DNA of 64,000 nucleotides from Sipunculus nudus. Its lineage: Eukaryota > Annelida > Sipuncula > Golfingiida > Sipunculidae. The stretch is taken from contig CM049315.1 of the NCBI GenBank assembly GCA_026874595.1, positions 59,706,889 through 59,770,888 of the forward strand. Direction: 5' to 3'. Made by a program: the position numbers and the translations under genes. Each line of letters starts with the position of its first letter. Position 1 is the stretch's first letter. Shown here piece by piece: positions 26,202-40,300 of this stretch. The notes beneath the pieces are model-generated. The model was not told the DNA's origin. It ran no database searches and worked only from the letters and a program-made list of their open reading frames with translations.

Positions 26202-27191
26202 ACATACACACACATACCGGTAGTTACACATATATTTAGTACTCTTCACAGCAAGCAGGTGGACCGGGCTTTGGGTAATATGTCTGAGAGGTAGACAGTA
26301 ATTAGCGTTACTCAGTTCAGTGGGTCTCTGGAGAAATTTTCTGATCCTGCTTGCGTCAAGGGCAATAATTTAGAGTGGCACTGTCTTTGGTAATTGTCAC
26401 AATGTTGCAAGGTCATTTTGTGTCTCTGACACTCCCGGCTCGGGCTCAGTTATGTTTTGGGTGGGGTGGCACAGAACGGATACCATAGCCACTTCCAGTT
26501 ACTTAATTAAGAACCTGCTTTTTTTGTGCATGGGTCTAAGGAGGCCTTGCACTGTCTTGTTTCAGGCTGTAAGGTAGACTGTAATATTTCAGTAGGCCGA
26601 TCATGCCAGATTAAATAAACAGCATATTTTGAGAACATGGCAGTGGGCTTATGGAGCAAGTGAGATTAATGGCTGTTATCGCTGGGTGTGCCAGAGGTGT
26701 GGCCTGCTACCCGGTAACTGGAGAAGCTTGTCTGGGATAGCTCTGCCACTTACTGGCCTTCTGCAGCAGCACACTGTGTGCTGCAACAGTACAGCCTGTA
26801 GGTCAGCCTGCAAAGCTTGTGTCCCAGCCAGCAAACTGTACAAGACAGCAACAGAAAGCCTCAGAGCAGGGAGGATGCAAAATACACAGTGCTCAATAAA
26901 ACCTCTCACACAGAGCTCCCAGTAATGGCTCTATTAATGGTTAACATGTTATTTTGGATTATTTACATGTTATTTGGCTTGAGAATTTTTATTGCTTGCC
27001 AGAATCTTTGATTTCTATATTTTTGGTACATCTCTCTGTCTGTTAGTCTGCCACTTTTCAAAATTAGTATAAGAACATGAACATGTATTTTACTTCTGCT
27101 TCCACTTAGAATTTTGGCAATTAATTTGAACATTTTCACAAATTCCCCTGTCTGTCTGTCTGTTTTCCTGTCAGTCAGTTTAATTATGTCT
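25276..27191. other. No gene seen; more GC-balanced segments at 25280-25700 and 26230-26920
   Basis: These stretches lack the repeats common elsewhere and share a loose GGCTGTT...GGGTGTGCCAGA block (about 25640-25662 and 26671-26695). They could be conserved regulatory DNA upstream of KLF. The 98- and 77-residue frames at 26.6-26.9 kb overlap on opposite strands and look fortuitous. Confidence 0.4.
26125..26215 (+). repeat. CT-rich microsatellite with short CA tail
   Basis: (TC)n interrupted by TTTC, then ACATACACACACATACC. On the minus strand it yields an Arg/Glu repeat open frame that is an artefact. Confidence 0.9.
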
Positions 27192-27220
27192 CCCCCCCCC
27201 CACCCCCACCCCCACCCCCA
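27192..27220 (-). promoter_or_regulatory. G-quadruplex-capable tract (minus strand)
   Basis: The plus strand reads a C-run followed by (ACCCCC)3, so the minus strand has four runs of five or more G separated by single T. Short loops favour a very stable G-quadruplex. Function is unknown. Confidence 0.6.
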
Positions 27221-27395
27221 ATGGAGATTTGTTGTTTTCAGTGCCATCTTCTGTCATCGTTGTCTGTAGAATATCTTGTGAACACAAGAACTTTTGAACC
27301 GCTTCATATTTCTCACCCTGTCTTTATTGATATACCAGTAACCTCAATGCAATGGGGGAACCATCTGTTTTTTGCAAGTGCTAAAACAAGCCATT

Positions 27396-28046
27396 CTAGT
27401 AAACTTCAACTTCTGGCAAGTGCTTGACCTCTGGTCATCTAGTTTTGTTATCAGTGAGATGATCAGCTATGATGTAATAAGACCTCTCTCCAAATTTTTT
27501 AAGTACATGGGAGCAAACCTAGGATGTGGCGTTGGGCAGATACACTGATATATGGGCATAATTGGAAAATACACAGGACTTGTGGGCACAACCAGATAAA
27601 GACACTCTAGTAAACTTCAACTTCTGGCAAGTGCTTGACCTCTGGTCATCTAGTTTTGTTATCAGTGAGATGATCAGCTATGATGTAATAAGACCTCTAT
27701 CCAAATTTTATTTAGTACATGGGAGCAAACCTAGGATGTGGCGTTGGGCAGATACACTGATATATGGGCATAATTGGAAAATACACAGGACTTGTGGGCA
27801 CAACCAGATAAAGCCACTCTAGTAAACTTCAACTTCTGGCAAGTGCTTGACCTCTGAGGCTAATCAAATTTTTTAAGTACATGGGAGCAAACCTAGGATG
27901 TGGCGTTGGGCAGATACACTGATATATGGGCATAATTGGAAAATACACAGGACTTGTGGGCACACCCAGGACAAGTGGGCACAGTGGGAAAATACACAGG
28001 ATATGTGGGAACACCCAGGACAAGTGGGCACAGCAGGCAAAATGCA
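27396..28046 (+). repeat. ~212-bp segmental triplication with a small subrepeat tail
   Basis: CTAGTAAACTTCAACTTCTG starts at 27396, 27607 and 27819. Copies 1 and 2 are nearly identical across 211-212 bp; copy 3 lacks an internal ~70-bp piece (it reads CCTCTGAGGCTAATC). It then expands a GGGCACA(C)CCAGGACAAGT subrepeat to about 28046. Near-identity implies a recent event. Confidence 0.85.
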
Positions 28047-30508
28047 AGACATTGTGGGCACTGTTAGTAGACCTTCAAGATATTGGCTCACCTATCGGCC
28101 AGAATATGGAATTTCAAGTATACCTGACCCTTATAATTATGTTATTGACAAAATGGAACTTCATTGTTACCTGGGATAAGCATGAGGATCCTCTCTGCAG
28201 AAGTCTGATTACCTTATGTGCTGCTGCTGGGTACTTATTAGGGGAAGGCTTGGAAAGCCAAAGGAAATACCAGTGTGTGGTGTAGATTAGAGGACTGACT
28301 TACAAGTGTGTGGTCATTTCCGTGAGAATGTACAAGTGTGGTGGGAATTCACTGGAAACACTCCCAGAATAGATTGTCATCCACACATTCTGTGGCTTCA
28401 TGTTTCCTCATGCCACCTCACTAATTAATATGTCACGCTTCATTTATGAGACAGTATGTACCATATTCCTGGCATTGAAGATGAAATCTAAATCCTTGTT
28501 TGTTGTAATGAGTCTTGACAGAAACATCAGGGTACCCAGAATGATGCAGAAGTTGCCTTTAATTACTGCTGATAGATACCTGCAGAGCTCTGTAACAATA
28601 GTGGCGGCTGTGGATGAATTAATTACTACCAAAAGTCGATGATCAGTTATTCCTGATGATTAATTACTCTGAGAATCAATTACAAATTTTATTTTGCATG
28701 ACTTTATTTGATTAATTTCAATATATAAAAAAAACTGAATAGGTTTGTACAAATTCACAATATTGGGATATTATGAAATATTTGTGAGTTGTACAAGTAC
28801 CATAATCATGTTGTGTGTTAGGCAGAGATTGACATTGGCATAAAAGTAGTGCTTGCGCAGGGGGCCAGTTAGGCCAACAAATACTGGACCTCATGGAAAA
28901 ACAAGTATTGACCCTGAAATTAAGAACACCAGTGCCTGAATCCACCATACACTGGATTCTGATGAATTGGCCGAGTGCAAGGCAGTGGAGTAACTAGTTT
29001 CTCTAGGTGGTAACCTAGCAACTGATTGACATTGAAGACGTTTGCACTGTAGCTGTTTTTGACGTATCTATTACAGATTTGAAAGCAATCTGCAAGCCAT
29101 ATACAGGAATAAAGAATAATAAACAGTTGTAAAGCCAAACTGAAAGTTTCTGAAGGTAACCTCACCTTAGATCAGTTTATATGTCCACTAAACACACACC
29201 TGTATATAACATAATGGGGCACTGGCTCACGTTGCAGGAAGAGAAAGAAGATTGCTTTTACAGAAAACCCCCAAGTGATCAATGCACATATACTCTCACC
29301 AAGTGACCTACAACATAATCAGCTGAAAGCCTGAAAGGATGCTTAAACACAATATGTATTTTAAGGAATAAAAGAATGCAATATGGATTAACAGATTAGA
29401 GACCAGGTACCGGTCCTGCATGGCATACATTGCTAACAGCTAGTAGAATACTGATTAAGAGACATTGAGTATTATTAGGTGGATTGAGAGCTTAAGTACA
29501 AAAATTATTTAGAAGAAATGCTGGTGTCTTTCTTGGCAGATGAGCATCTAGTTGATTTTTCAGAAAATGTTTAAAAAATTTAGGAAGAAGAAAGTTGCAT
29601 TTGCAGAAAGAGATATGTGGTTGGATCAAATGGAAACTGATAGTTAATTGAAATGAGAGATGAAATAAGAATTTTTATACTCGGCAACTTGACAATTGTT
29701 TTTATACTTCTTGTACCCATAATACCATATTCTGGATATTTGAAACATAAAATATGTGTATGCACATGTTCATCACATGGTTTACACATAAAATGCATGT
29801 ACATGTCTGCATTCATCACAATAATTGTGAAAAAATCTCTACATCCATAAGGATAGATTAAAAAAGAGAGGAACAGTTGAATGAGATCGGAATTGAAAAT
29901 CAATTTGTTAATAAGATAAGTGCATTTGAGCAAATTCTAAAGCATGCAAAGGAAAAGAAGATAAAACTTTGATTGGGATTGTGAAATCTGTTAGGAAGTA
30001 TTATAATTTTGATCATGCAAGAGATTAAAAAATTCAGTCTGTAGCTTGAACAGTTAGAGTAGTAAAACCATTATTTTATGCACTGGATTGTTGGCTATAT
30101 TTTATCTTGATGAAGATATAGCTGAAGGGAGTAAGTTATTAACAGTGAGATACAGAAACCTTATTAATCATAAGCAAAAGACATCACAAATATATGAATT
30201 ATTTAGATTATCTCTATGATCTTGGATCAGATTAATTGATTGTCAGAGCACATTTCATCCTATTTATTTTTGTTTAAATCTTGCACTCTAAACAATAATT
30301 TAAATCCTCTTTGTTTGTTTATGTACATGTTGTTTGTTTTTAATTGTAATAGAAAACAAGTGACATAAAATCCAAAAGAAAATTCTGTATCTCCAATGCC
30401 AAACACCCATTATTTATATGAATTGTTTTAATTTACAGATTCTCTTGAGATGAACTTTGAACTTTTGGTTTGTATATAAAGCATTTTATTTGGTTTATTT
30501 TTTTTCAG
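28047..30508. other. No gene seen; 5' flank or intron upstream of KLF exon 1
   Basis: AT-rich, no repeat array. An upstream exon is implied by the acceptor at 30508, but no convincing donor with a leader exon could be picked out. Confidence 0.5.
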
Positions 30509-31390
30509 AAAGTTAGTATGCTGCTAGAAAAAGCATCAGTTGTCAGGGGGAGTGAACATTTCTTCAAACCTACCATGGAGCAAGATCAAGTTCCTGACCA
30601 ATCAGACAATGGATACAGCATGACTGACCAATCACGGCCTCGGCATACAACACACAGGATGTCAATGCCAATGACACCTCCTAAGAAAAAGATAATGCTA
30701 GACTATGAGCAGAGGAATGGTCTGATGAGCTATTCCATGTCTAATGGCCATAAAAAGGGTGATGAAAACCAAAATACTGAAATGCCAGGGAGTATGTCAA
30801 TTGTATGTGATAGTCGTCAGCCTGTGAAAGTTAGCACACAATCTTACAAAAAGGACTCTTCTTGCCAAGAAACAAATGAAAACATTAACCACAATGCTCA
30901 AATCAGTATTAACCCGGTTGCTGTTGGTGATGATAAAGCAGCTGTTGGACTTGATGTACAAGGTGACAAAGTTTCCCCTCAGGTGGCTGAAACTGCTGAT
31001 CATTACCTTATTACTGCTGATGTTGTACATAAGGGTGACACTGCTGCAGCTTACGACAGTGATGAATCCAGTGCCATTCTCAAGGTGAACTTACATCGTA
31101 ACCTGAATTCTAAAACTGCTGAATCAGCAAAACCATTATTGTTGAGAAACCGGTCTTCCCCAACTAACTTAGTCAGTGTAATCACTAATGCGTCACCGAT
31201 AGCAACAGTGGGAGATTCAATAACAACTTCACCTTACACCGCTATAGTGACATCCTCTGGGTCGTTTGTGTCTGCATCACAGGGAGTCATTCATTTTGGA
31301 TCCAGTGATTCCTCCGTACATCAGTATCACCAAAACATCGGAACATTCACACACATACCAGCAGCAGAGAGTCCGCAGAGGGAACAACAT
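30509..31390 (+). CDS. KLF: KLF coding exon 1 (N-terminal region, residues 1-291)
   Basis: A T-rich tract ending in CAG at 30508 is a good 3' splice site, so at least one exon must lie upstream. The first in-frame ATG is at 30518 with A at -3. The frame is also open from 30509 to the ATG (Lys-Val-Ser), so coding could continue from an unseen exon. The exon closes at ACAT/gtaagt (31391) in phase 0. The product is hydrophilic, rich in Ser, Thr, Asn and Gln, with PPKKKIM near residues 50-56 as a possible nuclear signal. No folded domain is recognised. The 873-nt open frame stands out in this AT-rich window and supports real coding. Vertebrate KLF3/8/12 have a much shorter N-terminal region, so this is either a lineage-specific extension or part of a long isoform. 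Confidence 0.8.
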
Positions 31391-34300
31391 GTAAGTGTCA
31401 GGATTATTTGAATGAGTGTGTGTTTGTTGTTTGAATATGAAAGTCAAGTGTATGAACGCCAAGTGTACTGACATCAAAGGTTTCATTGTTGGTTGTAAAT
31501 TCCAGGTTTTACTATATATGAAAATTATTTTTTCAAGGTCAGTAAGAAGTCCCATTCCAGTCTAATATATGTTAGAATGTAACCTGCCACATGCAATGCA
31601 AGCATATCTTTTAGCAATACATCATCCTTAAATAACAGAAAGAAAAAGCAAATTGCTACAATACTTCTTCTTTATCTGCTATCTATTACAGTAAATACAT
31701 AAAAAAAATATATTTAGTATTGGTCTGTGCAGCTCAGTGAAGTCTCACTTCCTTGTTCAGGAGAATCATATTTAATCTGGAGTTCATTGTTGTTGCTAAG
31801 TACTTTTTATACATATAATCATTATAACTTGCTTCACCATTCAGTAAAGTCCATACCAAATACAGCTGAATTGCCATATCTATCAGTTATAGTTGCCCAT
31901 AGTGTACTAAGCTAGTGGTTAAGCTTGGCAGGCACAAAATCAGCCATTGAGATAATGTCTCCATCATTACACTGACAGACCTTGGGACAGGTTTTACATG
32001 ATCTCATTCACAGAATGATTTTCTTTGCTCTGGAGTATTCTTTTATTATATGCTGACATATTCATTTCAGATTTTTTGACTGTTTAGCACCCTGAGTGGC
32101 TGGTGTGTTATTTTACCTAACATGCCAGACATACTTTAGTTGTATTATACATACCATATTTGCTGTGAATGGTTGTCGTCTTCATAAACACCTCAGTAAT
32201 GTGGTGAGGGTGTTGTTCAGGGCAGCAAGGTGGGGCGGGGTGAAGGTTTATGTGTACTCACCAGAGTGAAAAGAAGCAGCTCTAAGCTTGACAGTTGTAC
32301 CTGTAATTCTGGGATTTTATTATCTGTGATGCTGGGTTGATATACCTGTGATGCTGGGTTAATATACCTGTGACTCTGGGTTTACGTATGTATAATGCTA
32401 GGTTGATGTACCTATAATACTGGTTTATGTATCTGTGATGTTTGGTTGATAAACCTGTGATGCTGGGTAAATATACCTGTGACTGTGGGTTGATGTAGCT
32501 TTGATGCTATGTTGATGTACCTGTAATGCTAGCTTTATGTATCTGTGATGCTGGATTGATATACCTGTGATGCTAGGTTTATGTACCTGTGATGCTGCAT
32601 CGATATAACTGTGATGCTCGGTAGATGTGCCACTGATTATGGATTGATGTACCTGTGATGCTGGGTTGATGTACCTGTGATGCTGGGTTGATATAACTGT
32701 GATGCTGGGTTGATGTACCTGTGATGCTGGGTTGATATACCTGTGTTGCTGGGTTTATATATCTGTGATGGTTGCTTGATATACCTGCGATGCTTGGTTA
32801 ATATACCTGTGATTGTGGGTTGATATACCTGTGATGCTGGTTTGTTTACCTGTGCTGGCAGATTGACTTACCTGAGATGCTGGGTTGATGTATTTGTGAA
32901 CCTGGGTTGAAGTACCTGTGATGCTGGGTTGATGTACCTCTGATGCTCGGTTGATGTACCTGTGATGCTTGGTTGATGTACCTGTGATGCTGGGTTAACA
33001 TACCTGTGATGCTGGGTTGATGTACCTGTGATGCTGGGTTGATGTACCTGTGATGCTGGGTTGATATACCTGTGATGCTCTGTAGACTTTCCTGTGATGC
33101 TGGGTTCATGTACCTGTGATGCTGGGTTGATGTACCTGTGATGCTGGGTTGATGTACCTGTGATGCTGGTTTGATGTACCTATGATGCTGGATTGATATA
33201 CCTGTGATACTGGGTTGATGTTCCTATGATGCTGGGTTGAAATACCTGTGATGCTGGGTTAATATACCTGTGATGCTGGGTTGATGTAGCTTTGATGCTA
33301 TGTTGATGTACCTGTAATGCTAGGTTTATATATCTGTGATGCTGGATTGATATACCTGTGATGCTGGGTTGTTGTACCTGTGATGATCGGTTGATGTACC
33401 TGTGATGCTGGGTTGATGTACCTGTGATGCTCCGTAGACATTCCTGTGATGCTAGGTTTATGTATCAGAATTGTTTGGTTGATATACCTGTGATGCTGGG
33501 TTAATATACCTGTGATGCTGGGTTGATGTAGCTTTGATGCTACGTTGATCTACCTGTAATACTAGGTTTATATATCTGTGATGCTGGATTGATATACCTG
33601 TGATGCTGGGTTGTTGTACCTGTGATGATCGGTTGATGTACCTGTGATGCTGGGTTGATGTACCTGTGAAGCTGGTTTGATGTAAATGTGATGCTGGTTT
33701 GTTTACCTTTGCTGGCAGGTTGATTTACCTGAGATGCTTAATGTATCTATGAGGCTGTTTTGATTTCCTGTGATGCTGGTTTTTTTACCTGTGATGTTGG
33801 TTTCAGAGCCCAGGATTTGAGAGTGATGAAGATGCTGTCAAGGTGAAGCGAGATGATGCGGGGGAGGATGACTGCCAGGCATGTTTTGCTCAGCAGCCGG
33901 GACTGAAGGACACAAAACAGGTGAGCAAAGAACACACAGTACTTATACAGCTTATAAATCTAAAGTTAATGTGCACATTACAAGAAACATCCTTTACATG
34001 ATCAGCTTACCTCACGGGCTGGTGTTGTAAAAGTCAAGTTACTCAGGCACTGAGTTCTAACACAAACCGGACACAAAGATCATTTTTCTGGCCTTCAGGT
34101 AAAGGTATATGTCGGACCCATTTGCCCAGTCGGGCAAGTAGGGAGCAAATTTTACTTGCCCTTATACCATTTTCTTGAACTTTTACTTTCCCAAGGCAAG
34201 CAGTGAACAGTTAATTTTGAGCCCTGACTCTGACCATCACCTTTACTGAATACCCAGCCTGCTATCATGAGAAGCTCTGAATGCAGATATTATACACTGG

Positions 34301-37300
34301 AGATACCCAGTAGATTGTTTTATTGTAATATTTTATTTTTACTTTACATTTAAATGTAATTATCCCGTTTTCCCTTTTTGACTTTGCATGCTTTCCTGTC
34401 TCTCAACTGCAGTTTCTCTGTAATGGAACCATGGTGTTTTTGAGTGGGATTTTCATGATGGTGCCAGGGTGTTATCAACTGTTAAATGAAGAATATCTCA
34501 CCCAGATAGTGATAATGGTAGTGATAACTCTAGAGGTAATGACTAGGACTGACTTGAACACTTTGAGTACTAGAGTCCAGGTAATACTTGCCCAGTGCTC
34601 AAGTCCAAATTTTAGGCTAGAGTACTTGTGTGTGTACATGCATGTATTAATATTACTGCAAACTTACAGGGAGTATGTGTTTATACATTACCACAGATCT
34701 CAAACCAGCATTAGTCAACTTAACAGGGGTCTGTTATCTCACTTTATAACTTTTGCAACATAGAAACCAATTATATATAAAATACTTGCTCTCGTGCCAG
34801 GCCCTTTCATGTGTGCCTTTACCTATCTGAGCACCCCATAAAAGGCATGCTAGTCATGAACAAAATTGTCCCGTCAGGCTTTTATATAAATGTACAGATA
34901 TTTTGCATTGGTAAACAGATGTGCATTAAAATCGGTACTATGTTACCATGATGACAAGTGCTCAAATTTAATACCCAGTTCAGCCCTAACTGTGACCCCT
35001 TGGATATTACCTAAGTGGACATGAATAACTTTATATAACATCCTTGATATCTGATCCCTAACAGGAAAAATTCAGTGTGCTCTTGATTTGCCATATTTTC
35101 TGCTACTACTGAGTGCTACTAAAGTTACCCGTCCTGCCACAAGATGTGATCAGGTATATACTCTCGCCATTAGGGTTATTTAATTAAGCTGTAGCAGAAT
35201 TCTGTATCACTGTGTGGTCACCTTGATAGCTGATTTATTTACTCAGCTCTCACAGGAGGTGCCAAGAGATTACTGAGTGTTACTCTCCATCACTCACACT
35301 GACACCTCCAGGATCCATTAACATTACAGGATTCTGAATGACAAGCATATGGTACAGACACCAACAAAAATATGAGGTTAACCTCACACAATTGTAATGG
35401 GAGGGAAGTTCATAATCTGGCTTTTCTGTTCCTCCATCACTATAATGAACTCCTTGTGATGTGACAGGACTCACAGATTAAGTCAGTGTCATCTGATTAA
35501 GGTGATAAAGACCTTAATCTTAATTAACATAATTAAATATTAACAGCAATTAGTGTGTGACCTGTATATTGATTTTATGTAAGTACAGCTCACAATGAGA
35601 TTCTTATTCAAAATAGCTGATAATGTGTTAAACTGAGTTAATGTCAAATTAACGTGCTGGGTCATTTCCCATGCTGCCTTGAATCTGCCACATAAGAAAT
35701 GTAGGTTTTGCGGTATAACAATCAAACACTTAGTTTAGGTATGTGGCAATATATTAAGATGTGAAAGGGTAGGATATAGCCTGGTGGTCTAAGCACTAGA
35801 CATTGGAGCTGAAGGCCCTTTTTTCAACCCCAAAGGAGCCTCAGAGCGATTACATTGGTGAAATATCAGTAGAGCCCCAGAGATTTGCTGAAATGTCTCA
35901 ATTACTGAAAATGATTTATGGATTACAGTATTCCTATCCCCTTCAATATAAAAATTCAAATCCATCAGGCATACAAAATTCATTTCATTCTAAAAGAATA
36001 TCGTTAAATCATCAATTATCATGCAAAAGACAGATCCACTAACAGACGATGAATCAATTCTTTAAAAGAGAGAAAAAGATTTTAATGATCTGTCTGTGAT
36101 ATGAAGAAGTACCAGTGGGTGTTATATAGAAGTACAGGATGGTGTTATATAGAAGTACTGGAGGGTGTTATATGGAAGTATTGGAGGGTGTTATAAGAAG
36201 TACTGGAGGGTGTTATATAGAAGTAACAGAGGGTGATATATATAAAAGTACCAGAGGGTGTCATACAGAAGTACTGGACAGTGTTATACAGAAGTACCAG
36301 TGGGTGTGATACAGACGTACTGGAGGGTGTTATATGGAAGTGCTGGAGGGTGTTATACAGAAGTACTGGAAATGTTATATAGAAGTACTGGAGGGTGTTA
36401 TATAGAAGTACTGGAGGGTGTTATATAGAAGGACTGGAGGGTGTTATACACAAGAACTGGAGCGTGTTATATAGAAGAACTGGAGGGTGTTATATAGAAA
36501 AACTGGAGGGTTTTATATAGAAGTACTGGAGGGTGTAATACAGAAGTACTGGAGGGTGTAATACAGAAGTACTGGAGGGTGTTATATAAAACTACTGGAG
36601 GGTGTAATACAGAAGTACTGGAGGGTGTAATACAGAAGTACTGGAGGGTGTTATATAGAAGTATTGGAGGGTGTTATATAGAAGTACCAGAGGGTGTTAT
36701 ATAGAAGTATTGGAGGGTGTTATACGGAAGTAAATGAGGGTGTTATAAAGAAGTACTGGAGGGTGTTATATAGAAGTACTGAAGCAGTACCAGGATATTC
36801 CACAGTTATATTTACTCTCCAGGCACATGCCTACTTGTTTGCTTTGTACATAAACGACATAGGCTTTTGGTTCAGTGGAAATCTGATAATATTGGTCTGA
36901 TGTGACCTTACAGTAAAAATGTTATGCACAGATCTGACTGTTTCTTCCTGGTTCTAGTTAGTATTGTTTTTTCACTGGACATATCTGTCTATAAAACTTA
37001 GACCTGTTTTGTTTGTTTATTTCTCAGCATTATCTCCCTTAATATGTTTTTTTTTCAAGTTCAAATCTGTTGCCATTAAAATTGTATAAATTTTGTAAAG
37101 TACTTAATGTAATTGTAAAGTAAATCCACATCCCACAAATATGAATTCCATTAATGTAGGGACTAACAATAACATACTAGTATTATATATTACTGCCTTT
37201 AAATATACACCATAATCTGTTTATCTGTCTATAATCCGGCTGTTATAAAGATAGTTTTGTGTATGTACAACTGGCACTGAAACTCTTCTGACATTTGCAC

Positions 37301-40300
37301 CCTTGCTGTAGCTGATGTGGTTTGATACAAAAGATAGATGTTTGATTGATATGACCTTAATCAAGTGGTTTAATGCTATAACCACTGGTTAAGCTTCCTA
37401 TATACATTTAAGGGGAGGGGGTTGGGGCAGTATGATGGTATAACCTTGTCAGCTTTTTAGAATAAAGAAAGCAAGCATCATAAAAGTAATCATATGTTTT
37501 ATTGGACTGAGAAATTTGTTTTGCTTGTTTATAATTAATTCCAAGTTCTGCCTGTAGGTGGCAGCAGTGACAGCTTTCTCTGCAGGGTAAGTTTGTCACA
37601 AGGTCCAGACCTGTCCCCACAATGTCAGATGTTAAGACTTTGTCCCTACATGAAGAGATCCTAACAGATGTCTCTGTCACCACTACATTCTTTTTGCTGC
37701 AGATCTAAAACAACTTATTTTTATAGATTCATTTGTAGAAAAAATATATTAAATACAAGCTGACTGCACCAAGACTGCAGAAATGATTCAGACAATCTTG
37801 TGTGCAAGTGTGAATCAAGGCAGATACACCATTGCTGTATATCTGAAGGGTGAAGCGTGCAGATCTTAACAATAACATACTCTCTTATTGTATAGGCTAA
37901 CCAGAATCTTCAGGCAGTTCTAATGACTAAGCATCTTGCAGTACGTGACAGATGTTGACTCTCAGTTTCTTTTCCTATGATCATTTTATAGTAAAAATTA
38001 TAACATCATTATTTTTAAGAATCTCACGAGTGAGGTTTAAGATGTTTATTAAAAAAAAAACTGTAAATGATTTGATAAATTACTTAACAATAAGTACACA
38101 GCCTTTAACAGAGGTTTCAAAACAATTCATGCAGCATAGACCCACAATGTTTCTGGACCTGTGAACCTTTTTATATGTCTGCCTTAGATGGGACTTATTA
38201 TGGTATACTCACGGTCCATCCATCTGTCTGTCCATCTGACTGTGCTTTAATGTCACTGCGATAACTCCCCAGGGCTTTGATGGACTTTAGTGAATCTCAC
38301 ACTAACTACTTACCAATAGATTATCTTTTCAGAGTTTGATTATAGGCAAAATCTCACCAGGCTACTTTATTGTGTTACCATCTGTCCATCTGTTAAGCTT
38401 TAGTGTTGCCCGGTTAACTTACCAGGAATATGACTGATTTTGATGAAACTCAACAAACATATGGACTGATATAATATCTCACCTAAATATAACTCCTTGC
38501 AGAATTCATGCATATATAAAGAGGTCAGAGGTCACCAAACTTTAGTGGCTGTGATACTGTAATGACTTACCATAAATATGATGGATTTTCATGAAACACA
38601 TTTTAAATATTTACCAATAGAGTTTCTCACTTGAATTAAATTCTCAGCAAACCCCACATGTATTTAAGGAGGTCAGAGGTCACATGACATACAACAGACA
38701 TACTGTGCACCCTTGTGGTGCTCTGTCAAGGGGTTTCTCATTAGTCTTCTTTTGCCCCCCCCCCCCCCCCCCTTCCAAAATACTAGATTCACCCCTGTAA
38801 TCAGTCTTGTTCATTTACAGTTACATGGTAATGCTGTGAAGCTCAGGCACTTAAACAATTGTAGTTTCACAATTAAAGTGAGAAATGCCTTAGTTTTTCT
38901 AGTTCAGGGAAGCAGAAAACAGTGTATGCTGACATATATTCAGAAGTTTGAGGCACAGAATTCCCTGCTAGTTACTGGACACTTTGATTGGAGGAGGATT
39001 GAACAAATTGTAGCCTGACATTAAAATGAGGACATAGTTACTGTGATTTTCCTCTCGGGGATGTACCTCCCCTCAGTAGTCCTGACCAGGTTAACCTGCC
39101 ATGATATTGTACCCGGTACACATCACTGTGATTCAGTAATCACAGGGCTCCATGCAGGAAATACTACATGCAGGGTAGTTTAAAGTGTTACAGGTACTCT
39201 GGTGCATTCAGGTTACTTAATGCGCAATCTAAGCTCCAATAACATCATCACCTTCTTTTTTTTTCTTCTTCTTCTTTTTCTTTGTATCATCATCATCAAC
39301 ATCATATTATCATAATCATTCATTTCTTCCCTTTTAGCTCAGCTGACTTTAAAACATCTGAGCTATAGCCATGGTCCTTTGTCCGTCTTTCAGCTGGATG
39401 TCCGTTAACAGGGCATGTTTTGAAACCATTAGACCTATGAATCCAAAAATTGACATAGAATCAGATGTCCCTAAGTTCTCCTAACAAACCTGAAACTGGG
39501 TCACTGCAACTTCTTTCCTTCAAGGAATTAAGAAAAAAACCTCGGTTTTCCAGTAAGAAACCTTTTGTTACACTTCATAACTGCCCACTATAAAAAACTT
39601 TTGTTAATCTATTCATATTTCATATAACCAATCATACATATATTTCCTATATACATGCCAGAAATTAGGTCAATCTTGCATAAATCTTTGAAATCATGGG
39701 CCAAAACACATTGCACCTTTGTCAAAAATCAGGAAATATATTTACTCACTTAACATGAGAATTTGTTTAGCTGGAGAGCTTATTTCAAGCATATATCTAA
39801 ATTCATCTTATTTTTAATTGACACCAGAAAATAGATAAAAATTTTGTAAATTTTTAAAGTTTTAAGCATAAATGTAAAATCATTACCTTATATTTTGACC
39901 AATTTGGACTATGGTACATTTTTGCCCTGTATGTACATTTGCAGATAAATTTTTAAGCTAATAAAATCTTAAATTTGAAAGGAATTGGTGAAAAAGGGAA
40001 GCTTTTATTTAAGTTTTCATATACCATGTCAATTGTTGAGCCAATGTCAAGCCAACCCAACCAAATGGTCTACTGTATGCGACACAGCCCTCATCTATGT
40101 TATGTAACTGCTCTGTCCCCTTGACTCAGCTTGACCCACAGCTCCCTTGTTTTTCTGTCTTTTCTCTTTCTTTTGAACTTTCCTTCTTTTTTTTCATCGA
40201 TCATTATCTACATGATTTCACAATGTTTTTGTTTTACTTTCATCATCTTTTTTACTTACTTTTCTGCTTCATATTTCATCATCATTATCACCATCATCAT

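Noticed and set aside
26018-26215. Arg/Glu-rich frame on the minus strand resembling a charged coiled coil
   Set aside because: It translates a CT/GA microsatellite.
26629-26925. 98-residue Cys-rich frame as a secreted peptide
   Set aside because: No signal peptide, and an equally long frame overlaps on the opposite strand; no splice or poly(A) context.
32846-33109. His/Gln repeat frame (minus strand) as a coding repeat
   Set aside because: It is a shadow of the intronic 22-bp minisatellite, whose unit length breaks the frame outside this stretch.
35776-35830. tRNA-like sequence (TAGCCTGGTGGTCTAAGCAC)
   Set aside because: The A-box-like part is fair, but the B box is degraded and arms do not pair convincingly; at most an old SINE head.
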